Below are positions 1-6,187 of a stretch of 6,187 nucleotides of DNA, piece by piece. The stretch covers positions 1 to 6,187 of the forward strand of contig JALWSL010000341.1 in assembly GCA_027080405.1 (NCBI GenBank), read 5' to 3'. The position numbers and the translations under genes are program-made. Below the pieces are notes generated by a model. The model saw nothing but the letters and a program-made list of their open reading frames with translations. It did no database searches and was not told where the DNA came from. Source of the stretch: Planctomycetaceae bacterium (GTDB lineage: Bacteria > Planctomycetota > Planctomycetia > Planctomycetales > Planctomycetaceae). Positions within the stretch are counted from its first letter, which is position 1. Each line of letters opens with the position of its first letter.

Positions 1-2411
1 GAACCGGCCGGGCACTCGACCTGCAGACTGTTTCCGAAAAATTCGTGGTACTGCTGGAGTGATTCTATCAACAGGAAATTGATAGGAAACCAGATCGGGC
101 CGCGCCAGTTGGAATTGCCGCCAAACATCCAGCTGTCCGACTCCCCCGGCACGTAGGAAACCGAGTGATGCTCCCCCCGGATTGTCAATTCGAAGGGATG
201 CTCCTGGTGTCTTTTGGAAAGTGATCGAATTCCGAATGAGGAAAGAAATTCGCTTTCATCCAACAGAACCGAAACGACTCTTTCCAATATTTCTCTGGTC
301 GGAACCGAAAGCAGCATTTTCAGTTTTCCGTCTTCACACTCGGCGAAACTGACATGCTTGACCAGGTTATGCCGATATTTGATGAACCAATCCAGCTTTC
401 TTCGGAAATCGGGAAACTGGTTGATCAATTCGCCATCAAATACTTCCACTGTTATCAAGGGGAGAAGGCCGACCAGCGAACGCACCTTCAAAGGAACGTA
501 CTGGCCATCGAGATGAAGGTGGTCATAATAGAACTGGTCCGTTTCATCCCATAGCCCCGTGCCATCCATCGAATTCATCGCATCGGTGATCCGCACGAAG
601 TGATCGAGAAATTTGGAAGCCATTTCCGCGTACGCCGCATCATGACGGGCAAGTTCCAGGGAAATGGAAAGCATGGTGCCGCAATAAAAAGCCATCCATG
701 CGGTACCGTCCGCCTGTTCGAGCTTTGTTCCCTCGGGTAATCCTTTGGTGCGATCGAACACACCGATGTTGTCCAACCCCAAAAAACCGCCTGCAAAAAT
801 ATTGTCGCCATTATTGTCAATCTGATTGACCCACCAGGTAAAATTCAACAGCAACCGCTGGAAGGCACGTGCCAGGAATTTGTGGTCTCCCTTTCCGTTT
901 CGGGCGGTCATCCGATAGACCCTCAAGCAGGCCCAGGCATGAACCGGCGGGTTGACATCGTAAAAGGCATATTCATAAGCGGGAAGCTGGCCGTTCGGGT
1001 GCATGTACCATTCGCGAAGCAGGAGCAGCAACTGTTTTTTCGCGAATTGCGGATCGATCCGGGCCATCGGAATCATATGGAACGCCAGGTCCCAGGCCGC
1101 AAACCAGGGATACTCCCATTTGTCGGGCATCGAAATCACGTCCCGGGCATATAGATGTTCCCAGTTGGCATTACGGCCCCGTTTTCTTGCTTCCGAACAT
1201 GGGGCAATCGTTACGTCTCCTTCGAGCCATTCTTTCACAATGTAATGGTAGAACTGTTTTGTCCACAACAGGCCGGCATACGCCTGCCGAGAGATCAAAC
1301 GCTGCTCGGCATCTGGCTGCTCGGGAATGACCGTTCTGTAAAAATCGTCCGCTTCTGCAATTCGGCGGGCAAACAGCTGATCGAAGTCGTCTCCAAATGG
1401 ATTTTCGACCTGTTGATCCTGCTGTGTCAGGCGAGCGGTTATCACTCGTGATTGCCCCGCAGGAATTGACAGGTGGTAAACGGCGGCTGCTTTTGTTCCC
1501 AAATTTTTCGGGTTGACTGCCTCTTTCTCCTGTCCGATGAGCCAACGGTGAAACGCATCTTTCACATAAGGCGAACTGTTCGGTCTGTCGTACAGCGCTT
1601 CGAAGTTGGTTTCATTTTCGGTGAACAGAATCGGGAAGTCCTGTCCGTCGGGATGCATTCCGAAATCGCAACGGAACGGTTCCAATGTTTCGTGCGTTGT
1701 TTTCAGGCATCTGGTTCCGCTCAACTGGATTCGTGGTTTAAGCGTACAGCCTTCGTGCCGACACTGCCAAACCCAGGTGTTACGAAACCAAAGCGTCGGC
1801 AAGACCCAGATTTCCTCTTCATCAGGCCCCTGGTTGGTTACCGTGATACGAATGAGCAGGTCGTTATCGTCGTTTTTCGCATACTCGGTTTGGACATCGA
1901 AAAAACGGTTCTGCGCGAAGATGTCCGTATCGGTGATTTCAAATTCAGGATCGTTCAGCCCCCGCTCACAGTTCTTTTCCCGAAGAAGCTGGTAGGGATA
2001 TTCTGCCTGTGGATATCGATAGAGTGCTTTTGCGTACGAGTGAGTCGGAGTCGAATCGAGATAGTAGTAACACTCCTTGACATCTTCCCCATGATTTCCC
2101 TCGGGACCGGTTAAGCCGTAAAGACGTTCTTTCAAAATCGGATCGCGGCCGTTCCACAAAGCCACAGCGAAGCAGAGTCTGCATTGCCTGTCGGACCAAC
2201 CGAGCAAGCCATCTTCGCCCCAGCGGTAAACACGACTGCGAGCCTGTTCGTGCGGAAAATCGCTCCAGGCGTCTCCTTCCGGCGAGTAATCTTCCCTGAC
2301 CGTGCCCCATTGCCGTTCCGAAAGGTAAGGCCCCCATCGTTTCCAGTTCTTTGTACGCAGGTAGTTCTCTTCGAGTCGCCGATGTTCAGCCGTCATCATC
2401 GATTCTTCCAT
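1..2411 (-). CDS. GH63-like (MGH1-like) glycoside hydrolase, C-terminus cut off by the window edge
   Basis: The frame is open for 803 codons from an ATG at 2411 to the left edge, so the stop and C-terminus are missing. Family members of this type are, from memory, near 880-900 residues, so perhaps 80-100 are absent. Residues 1 to about 350 form an N-terminal region rich in beta-type sequence. About 370-803 match an (alpha/alpha)6 glucosidase domain: WDLAFHMIPMARIDPQFA (440-457), REWYMHPNGQLPAYE (466-480), DVNPPVHAWA (485-494), LEQADGTAWMAF (564-575) and SNWRGPIWFPINFL (767-780). Asp441 of the WD motif is the likely general acid by analogy with GH63 enzymes. The base Glu probably lies beyond the window. 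No signal peptide is visible, which suggests a cytoplasmic enzyme. The substrate is unknown: glucosides, or glucosyl/mannosyl compatible solutes, would fit the family. An in-frame TAA at 2454-2456 with no start codon in between supports this start. Confidence 0.88.
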   Translation of the reverse strand, partial: MEESMMTAEHRRLEENYLRTKNWKRWGPYLSERQWGTVREDYSPEGDAWSDFPHEQARSRVYRWGEDGLLGWSDRQCRLCFAVALWNGRDPILKERLYGLTGPEGNHGEDVKECYYYLDSTPTHSYAKALYRYPQAEYPYQLLREKNCERGLNDPEFEITDTDIFAQNRFFDVQTEYAKNDDNDLLIRITVTNQGPDEEEIWVLPTLWFRNTWVWQCRHEGCTLKPRIQLSGTRCLKTTHETLEPFRCDFGMHPDGQDFPILFTENETNFEALYDRPNSSPYVKDAFHRWLIGQEKEAVNPKNLGTKAAAVYHLSIPAGQSRVITARLTQQDQQVENPFGDDFDQLFARRIAEADDFYRTVIPEQPDAEQRLISRQAYAGLLWTKQFYHYIVKEWLEGDVTIAPCSEARKRGRNANWEHLYARDVISMPDKWEYPWFAAWDLAFHMIPMARIDPQFAKKQLLLLLREWYMHPNGQLPAYEYAFYDVNPPVHAWACLRVYRMTARNGKGDHKFLARAFQRLLLNFTWWVNQIDNNGDNIFAGGFLGLDNIGVFDRTKGLPEGTKLEQADGTAWMAFYCGTMLSISLELARHDAAYAEMASKFLDHFVRITDAMNSMDGTGLWDETDQFYYDHLHLDGQYVPLKVRSLVGLLPLITVEVFDGELINQFPDFRRKLDWFIKYRHNLVKHVSFAECEDGKLKMLLSVPTREILERVVSVLLDESEFLSSFGIRSLSKRHQEHPFELTIRGEHHSVSYVPGESDSWMFGGNSNWRGPIWFPINFLLIESLQQYHEFFGNSLQVECPAG

Positions 2412-2419
2412 GATCCATT

Positions 2420-2423
2420 CTCC
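2420..2423 (-). promoter_or_regulatory. Ribosome binding site of the GH63-like gene
   Basis: GGAG on the minus strand lies 8 nt before the ATG at 2411, a normal Shine-Dalgarno distance. Two more ATG codons follow in frame at residues 5 and 6, but the first ATG has the better spacing. Confidence 0.6.
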
Positions 2424-2480
2424 GTCCTCGATCCTCGCTACTGTCGCTACCCTTTACCCCATACAGTGTTTCACTTTTCC

Positions 2481-2494
2481 CGTGCGATGGCACG
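2481..2494. other. Small GC-rich hairpin in the intergenic gap
   Basis: CGTGC-GATG-GCACG is a perfect 5-bp stem with a 4-nt loop. It lies about 70 nt upstream of the glycosidase start. On the minus strand it is followed by GGGAAAAG with no T-run, so it does not look like an intrinsic terminator for the upstream gene. It could be a 5' leader structure or chance. Confidence 0.3.
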
Positions 2495-2580
2495 CTGTTT
2501 TATTGACAGACTGTTTTACTGGTATGCTCTTTTTACTGCTTTGTTTTTTTACCGCGTTGATCTTTTGCTGTTTTGTTGAC
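2494..2580. repeat. Pair of 14-nt direct repeats, GCTGTTTTRTTGAC
   Basis: GCTGTTTTATTGAC (2494-2507) and GCTGTTTTGTTGAC (2567-2580) match at 13 of 14 positions and start 73 nt apart. A third copy of the core CTGTTTT lies at 2511-2517. They sit in an AT-rich, T-rich (plus strand) gap between the GlcD-like gene and the glycosidase, upstream of the latter. Seven helical turns would be close to 73 nt, so a pair of regulator sites is possible. Low complexity makes chance similarity a real alternative. No convincing -35/-10 pair for the glycosidase was found in this gap. Confidence 0.45.
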
Positions 2581-2591
2581 CGGATGGTCAA
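2576..2591 (-). other. Hairpin overlapping the GlcD-like stop codon
   Basis: TTGACC-ATCC-GGTCAA on the minus strand forms a 6-bp perfect stem with a 4-nt loop and includes the TGA stop. It is followed by CAAAACAG rather than a T-run, so it lacks the second half of a Rho-independent terminator. It may stabilise the 3' end or be incidental. Confidence 0.3.
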
Positions 2592-3982
2592 ACTGTTGCC
2601 GCCTCCTCCGCAGGAATCAGCTTTCCCTGTCCCATCGTCAATTGTGGATTGAAAATGTTTCTGACAGCCCGGAAAACTTCCAGATCGGTTTCATTGAACA
2701 TGCGTGGCATGAACTGGATTTTTTCGATACCGATTCCGTGCTCACCAGTGACGGTGCCGCCCAAATCAAGACAGCGGGAAAGAATTTCGTCACTGGCTTC
2801 CAATACCCGTTGAACCTGTTGAGGATCTGTTTCGTCAAACAGAATGATCGGGTGAATATTTCCATCTCCCGCATGGAAGACATTAAAAATGCGCAGGTCG
2901 TATTTTTTCCCCACTTCAAGAACATAGGGGAGCAATTCCGGCAGTTTTGTCCGGGGGACGACGCCATCCTGTGTGCAAAAACTGGTGCTGATCTTTCCGA
3001 TCGCCCCGAACGCCTGTTTCCGGCATTGCCAAAGCTTTGCCCGCTCCTGAGGACTGTTCGCTTTGCGGATTTCCCTTGATTTCCCCGCTTCGCAGATGAG
3101 ATCGACCTGTTTGATTTCATCTGCCGTCGCACACGCCGGGCCATCGACTTCGATAATCAGCACAGCCCCCGCATCGATTGGCAAACCGTGGTGATAACGG
3201 TCTTCTACAGCTCGTAACATCCCCTGGTCCATCAATTCCAGCGCGGCTGGGATGATACCGGAACCGATAATCCGGCTGACGACCTGCACGGCATCATCCA
3301 GTGTGTCGAAAATGGCCAGACGGGTTTCGTAAGATTGTGGATTTTTTTCTAAACGCAAGACCGCTTTGGTACAGAAACCGAGCGTTCCTTCACTTCCGGT
3401 GAACAGGCCGATCAGATCCAGTTCGGAAGAAAAACCTTGTGGGCCTCCCAATTCAACAATTTCTCCATCAGGTAAAACAATCTCCAGTCCGAGTACGTGA
3501 TTGGAAGTGACTCCGTATTTCAAGGTATGCGGGCCGCCTGCGTTGGTTGCAATGTTTCCCCCTATAGTGGAGGCCCCTGCGCTGGAAGGATCGGGAGCAA
3601 AATGCAACCCGGTTCCCTGCAAATGCTGATTCAGATTTCCGTTCACCACGCCCGCATCGACAATCGCATAACGCTCCGTCACATTGACTTCATGAATGGT
3701 CTGCATTCTCGAAACGGAAACCATCACTCCACCCCCGACCGGTAAGCATCCTCCCGCCAGGCTTGTTCCCGCCCCCCGGGGAACAACAGGAACTCCCTCT
3801 GCACAGCAGAATTTCATCAAATCGGATAGCTGCCTGGTCGATTCCGGAAAGACGACGACCTCGGGCATACGCCGTTCCAGCAGATAGCCGTCACTTTCGT
3901 AAACCAGACGCTCCACAGGATCATCCAGAACCTGGGTTTCACTCAGTATTTCACGTAATCGGGTGATAAAAGAAGCTGTCAA
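2588..3982 (-). CDS. glcD: FAD-linked D-2-hydroxyacid dehydrogenase, glycolate oxidase GlcD-like
   Basis: This complete 464-residue flavoprotein of the VAO/PCMH type is predicted to oxidise glycolate, D-lactate or a related D-2-hydroxyacid to the 2-oxoacid. The FAD-binding half (about 40-215) shows PRGAGTSLAGG (68-78), PDPSSAGASTIGGNIATNAG (130-149) and GSEGTLG (196-202). The C-terminal FAD-oxidase half shows HAGDGNIHP (370-378) and GEHGIGIEK (413-421). His370, His377 and Glu414 match the metal ligands of D-2-hydroxyglutarate and D-lactate dehydrogenases, with His415 as the likely catalytic base; this is by analogy. No signal peptide or membrane segment is seen. Length fits GlcD proteins (460-500). 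E. coli GlcD works with GlcE and GlcF, but neither is in this window, so it may act alone or with partners encoded elsewhere. Start codon is TTG: the next in-frame Met is residue 39, too far in, since residues 1-40 look family-typical. Exact substrate is unresolved. Confidence 0.93.
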   Translation of the reverse strand: MTASFITRLREILSETQVLDDPVERLVYESDGYLLERRMPEVVVFPESTRQLSDLMKFCCAEGVPVVPRGAGTSLAGGCLPVGGGVMVSVSRMQTIHEVNVTERYAIVDAGVVNGNLNQHLQGTGLHFAPDPSSAGASTIGGNIATNAGGPHTLKYGVTSNHVLGLEIVLPDGEIVELGGPQGFSSELDLIGLFTGSEGTLGFCTKAVLRLEKNPQSYETRLAIFDTLDDAVQVVSRIIGSGIIPAALELMDQGMLRAVEDRYHHGLPIDAGAVLIIEVDGPACATADEIKQVDLICEAGKSREIRKANSPQERAKLWQCRKQAFGAIGKISTSFCTQDGVVPRTKLPELLPYVLEVGKKYDLRIFNVFHAGDGNIHPIILFDETDPQQVQRVLEASDEILSRCLDLGGTVTGEHGIGIEKIQFMPRMFNETDLEVFRAVRNIFNPQLTMGQGKLIPAEEAATV

Positions 3983-3989
3983 AACATTT

Positions 3990-3995
3990 CCCCCT
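3990..3995 (-). promoter_or_regulatory. Strong Shine-Dalgarno that fixes the TTG start of the GlcD-like gene
   Basis: AGGGGG on the minus strand is 7 nt before the TTG at 3982. An ATG at 3987 is only 2 nt from it and reads ATG TTT TGA, so it cannot encode the protein. There is no ATG, GTG or TTG in frame just upstream of the TTG. Confidence 0.6.
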
Positions 3996-4022
3996 GATCG
4001 CCTACCACTTGCAACGGTGTAA

Positions 4023-4028
4023 ATTCTA
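4023..4028 (-). promoter_or_regulatory. Weak candidate -10 box for the GlcD-like gene
   Basis: TAGAAT on the minus strand differs from TATAAT at one position and would give a leader of roughly 35 nt before the TTG start. At 17-nt spacing the -35 position holds TGTATA, which matches TTGACA at only three of six positions. This is a guess by sequence alone. Confidence 0.22.
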
Positions 4029-4090
4029 GCACGATTCCCCAGGTTTATACAGGCCCAAGTGACGAATCATCTCGGCAGGAACAACGGGGG

Positions 4091-4156
4091 CAGAGGGGCA
4101 TGCAGGGACAGACAGAGACAGGCAGACAGATAAACAGAGGTGGTGCATGCAGGGAC
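4091..4156. repeat. Degenerate CAGA-type tract flanked by 12-nt direct repeats
   Basis: The exact 12-mer GCATGCAGGGAC occurs at 4098-4109 and 4145-4156. Each copy is preceded by CAGAGG (4091-4096 and 4135-4140), so the two blocks form an imperfect duplication about 44-47 nt apart. The stretch between them, about 4108-4138, is a purine-rich degenerate tetranucleotide run of the GACA/CAGA type. It lies in the 258-nt gap between the two right-hand genes. It looks like replication slippage or a short tandem duplication. GCATGC is itself palindromic, so a binding-site pair cannot be excluded. Confidence 0.6.
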
Positions 4157-4240
4157 GAGTAGAGTCCGCTGGTTTCGCGAAGGCCTCAAAACCGGTGATG
4201 CATCGAGGAAAAAACTGGACTACTTTTTCGACCCGGCGGC

Positions 4241-6187
4241 TCAACTCTGAAACGGAACGGGATTTGCAAGATCCGTCCCTTTCTTTCGATAATCCCTGTC
4301 GGCGGTTTTCAATTCTTCCACCGTGACCCGGCTGTTTTTGTCCCTGTCGATCAGCAAAAAGATCGGAACAAGCCGAGTGGGGATTTCATCCCGTGAAATT
4401 TCTCCATCGGAATTTTTGTCGAAGCGGGCGATCAATCTTTCGGGGCGGCCCCCCAATGCAAGCTGGTTTTTTGAACTGGGGCTGTAAGGAATCGCCACGT
4501 CGAAATAGCCGATCATCATCTCATCCCACGTTTGATCACCCCAACTGACCGGGATATCCGGATTCGGATTGAAGGGGTTCTCCTTCGAATTGTCGTAATG
4601 GGCCGTGCAATGGATGCGTGTGCCGGGAGGTAATGTAATCGGTTTCTGCAACCGGTAGGCTGTTTGCCAGTTGAAATCGTACCGCGGGATGGAAAGAACG
4701 GTTTCCCTTTTGCCGTTCGGAAACAGGATTTCGTACTTGAAGGATTTCCCTCGCAGATGCATGTGGGGCATCATGGCCAGCAGTTGAACCGAGGTTTGCG
4801 CACTGGGTGAATTCGCGGTCACTTCGTAATTGCTGGCATGAGCCGGAATGAGAAACCGGGAATTGATTGCACTACTGGTCATCACCAGATGAGTGACCGA
4901 TTTTTCCTCAGTGAAGATCAGGCCGATTTCGCTGACATCTTCCTGCTCGGAGCCGACCGGCGTGTAGTGTACCTGGAAAACCAGTTCCGAATTGGCGGGT
5001 ATCTTTTTCGCCATGCCGGGCAAATACGGTTCCGGAACGAGGCCCGGCACATACGCGGCAAGAAATCCGCTTGCTTCAGAGAGCTTTTTTTTCTTTCCTT
5101 CCTTGGGACGGGTGAAAGCCAGGATGTGGTGCACGACCAGGTGGTTGCCCGGTCTGATCTCCGCAGCTGAAATCCATTTATCTTCAGTGAAGCCGGGATC
5201 GACCGAAAAATATTGATATCGAATTTCCCCCTCAGCGGAAACCTTGAACGGTTTTTTCTGGATTTTGAAGATGGCGTCCGGTTTTTGGGGGAGTTGCCAG
5301 TTGGATGCAAACTGGAGCGGCTCGGGCATTTTTGAACGGTCTCCTTCCGGAGCGCCTGCCTTCACCCAGTCGGCTATCAACTGTTTTTCTTCATCCGAAA
5401 GATGGCAGTCATTTTTGAACTGGCCGAATTTTTCGTCAGCGTGCCAGGGCGGCATTCTTTCCTGTTGGACAACCTCGTTAATCATCTCTGCCCAACCGAC
5501 CGCTTCTTTGTATTCCGTTAAAGCGAACGGGGCTGCCTGTCCTTCCCGGTGGCAGTTCACACATCTTTTCTGAAACAGTCGGGAGATCTGATTGGAAAAA
5601 GTCACCCTTTCTTCAGGGCGGGCGGTCACTTCACGGCCAATAATGCAACCGACGGCTTCTGTTTCGGGAACAGCGACAGCACGGCCGGCAAGCAAATCTT
5701 CGATGGCGTTTTTCAGATCGCGCGTGCGAGGTTCGTTACGAATCGTGCCGACACCAAACTGATCATCAATTCTTCCCTGATATCGAATGTTTCTTTTTTC
5801 ATCGAGGACGTAGGCTTCCGGCGTCCGTTTGGCCCGAAATTGGTCTGCAACACGATTTTTTTCGTCTTTCAACATCGCAAAGGTGATTTTATGTTTTTTG
5901 ACATACTCCGCGATATTTTCGATCGAATCGTGCTGATTCGACATGATCCCCAAAAATTGCACTCCCTGTTCCTTGTAGGACTGGGCCATCTTCTCAAGGC
6001 GAACCGTGTACAACTTTGCCAACGGGCATTCTGTTCCGAGAAAAACAACAACAACGATCTTTTTATCCCGATACTGATTCAGAGAATGCGTTTTCCCGCT
6101 GGAATCCTGCAGAACAAAATTGCTGATATGCCGGACGGTGGACGAACCGTTCGTCTGCCCCGTCTCCTCTTTGGCCAATGCCAATTC
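4241..6187 (-). CDS. Redoxin / cytochrome c / copper monooxygenase-like / EF-hand fusion protein, N-terminus cut off
   Basis: The frame is open to the right edge. The first possible start inside (TTG at 6184) has no visible upstream context, so the real start and an expected signal peptide are probably outside. Residues below count from that TTG (647). Redoxin domain, about 15-165: FLGTECPLAKLY (48-59) holds Cys53 in a CxxA rather than CxxC site. Cytochrome c-like segment: CVNCH (208-212) for covalent haem, with Met244 in RMPPW a candidate axial ligand. Copper domain, about 300-565: His352-His353, His406, HMH at 474-476 and Met556 or Met557 fit the two copper sites of peptidylglycine hydroxylating monooxygenase. 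EF-hands: DKNSDGEISRDE (589-600) and DRDKNSRVTVEE (613-624), the second with Ser instead of Gly at position 6. Covalent haem implies action outside the cytoplasm. Substrate and reaction are unknown. This arrangement recurs in planctomycetes, where it is usually named only as a redoxin-domain protein. Confidence 0.88.
   Translation of the reverse strand, partial: ELALAKEETGQTNGSSTVRHISNFVLQDSSGKTHSLNQYRDKKIVVVVFLGTECPLAKLYTVRLEKMAQSYKEQGVQFLGIMSNQHDSIENIAEYVKKHKITFAMLKDEKNRVADQFRAKRTPEAYVLDEKRNIRYQGRIDDQFGVGTIRNEPRTRDLKNAIEDLLAGRAVAVPETEAVGCIIGREVTARPEERVTFSNQISRLFQKRCVNCHREGQAAPFALTEYKEAVGWAEMINEVVQQERMPPWHADEKFGQFKNDCHLSDEEKQLIADWVKAGAPEGDRSKMPEPLQFASNWQLPQKPDAIFKIQKKPFKVSAEGEIRYQYFSVDPGFTEDKWISAAEIRPGNHLVVHHILAFTRPKEGKKKKLSEASGFLAAYVPGLVPEPYLPGMAKKIPANSELVFQVHYTPVGSEQEDVSEIGLIFTEEKSVTHLVMTSSAINSRFLIPAHASNYEVTANSPSAQTSVQLLAMMPHMHLRGKSFKYEILFPNGKRETVLSIPRYDFNWQTAYRLQKPITLPPGTRIHCTAHYDNSKENPFNPNPDIPVSWGDQTWDEMMIGYFDVAIPYSPSSKNQLALGGRPERLIARFDKNSDGEISRDEIPTRLVPIFLLIDRDKNSRVTVEELKTADRDYRKKGTDLANPVPFQS

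Noticed and set aside
1473..2114. Plus-strand open frame of 213 codons
   Set aside because: It lies wholly antisense to the conserved GH63-like gene, has no recognisable domain and looks like an antisense shadow.
2503..2528. Plus-strand promoter-like TTGACA followed by TGGTATGCT
   Set aside because: The spacer is only 14 nt and no plus-strand gene follows; it leads into the antisense of the GlcD-like gene.
2638..3144. Minus-strand 168-codon frame and overlapping plus-strand 168-codon frame (2573-3079)
   Set aside because: Both are out-of-frame readings of the conserved C-terminal half of the GlcD-like gene.
4208..4229. Possible terminator after the right-hand gene: GAAAAA ... TTTTTTC on the minus strand
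   Set aside because: The stem is 6 bp and almost all A/T, with a 10-nt loop and no following T-run outside the stem. Too weak to call.
4026..4244. Minus-strand 72-codon frame whose TTG overlaps the stop of the right-hand gene
   Set aside because: Its middle is a translation of the CAGA-type low-complexity tract, giving a Cys/Leu/Ser-rich run. It has no recognisable domain, and the overlap with the upstream stop is the only point in its favour.
4838..5573. Several plus-strand and alternative minus-strand frames of about 75-130 codons
   Set aside because: All overlap the copper and haem domains of the right-hand gene, whose motifs are clearly in the called frame.

Overview
The window carries three protein-coding genes, all on the minus strand. 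In transcription order (right to left) they are a multidomain redox/copper protein cut by the right edge, a complete FAD-linked D-2-hydroxyacid dehydrogenase of the GlcD type, and a GH63-like glycoside hydrolase cut by the left edge. There are no RNA genes, CRISPR arrays, transposases or phage genes that I can see. Many plus-strand open frames exist, but they lie antisense to well-conserved coding sequence and look like shadows.

The organism is probably a planctomycete. The main clue is the right-hand gene: a redoxin domain followed by a c-type haem motif (CVNCH), a peptidylglycine-monooxygenase-like copper domain and C-terminal EF-hands. From general knowledge this is a typical planctomycete build. 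Base composition looks moderate, codon use looks similar in the three genes, and nothing suggests recent transfer. The assignment is an inference, not a measurement.

Layout: 1-2411, GH63-like glycosidase (C-terminus missing). 2412-2587, AT-rich intergenic stretch with a 14-nt near-perfect direct repeat and two small hairpins. 2588-3982, glycolate/lactate oxidase GlcD-like protein, read from a TTG start with a strong Shine-Dalgarno sequence. 3983-4240, intergenic stretch with a weak candidate promoter, a degenerate CAGA-type low-complexity tract and a 12-nt exact direct repeat. 4241-6187, redoxin/cytochrome c/copper-monooxygenase-like/EF-hand protein (N-terminus missing).

The genes do not form an obvious pathway. 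One probably acts outside the cytoplasm in redox chemistry, one oxidises a small 2-hydroxyacid, and one hydrolyses a glycoside. The gaps of 258 and 176 nt suggest separate transcription rather than a tight operon. The most unusual item is the domain combination and ligand set of the right-hand protein. I see no clear evidence of a wholly new system.
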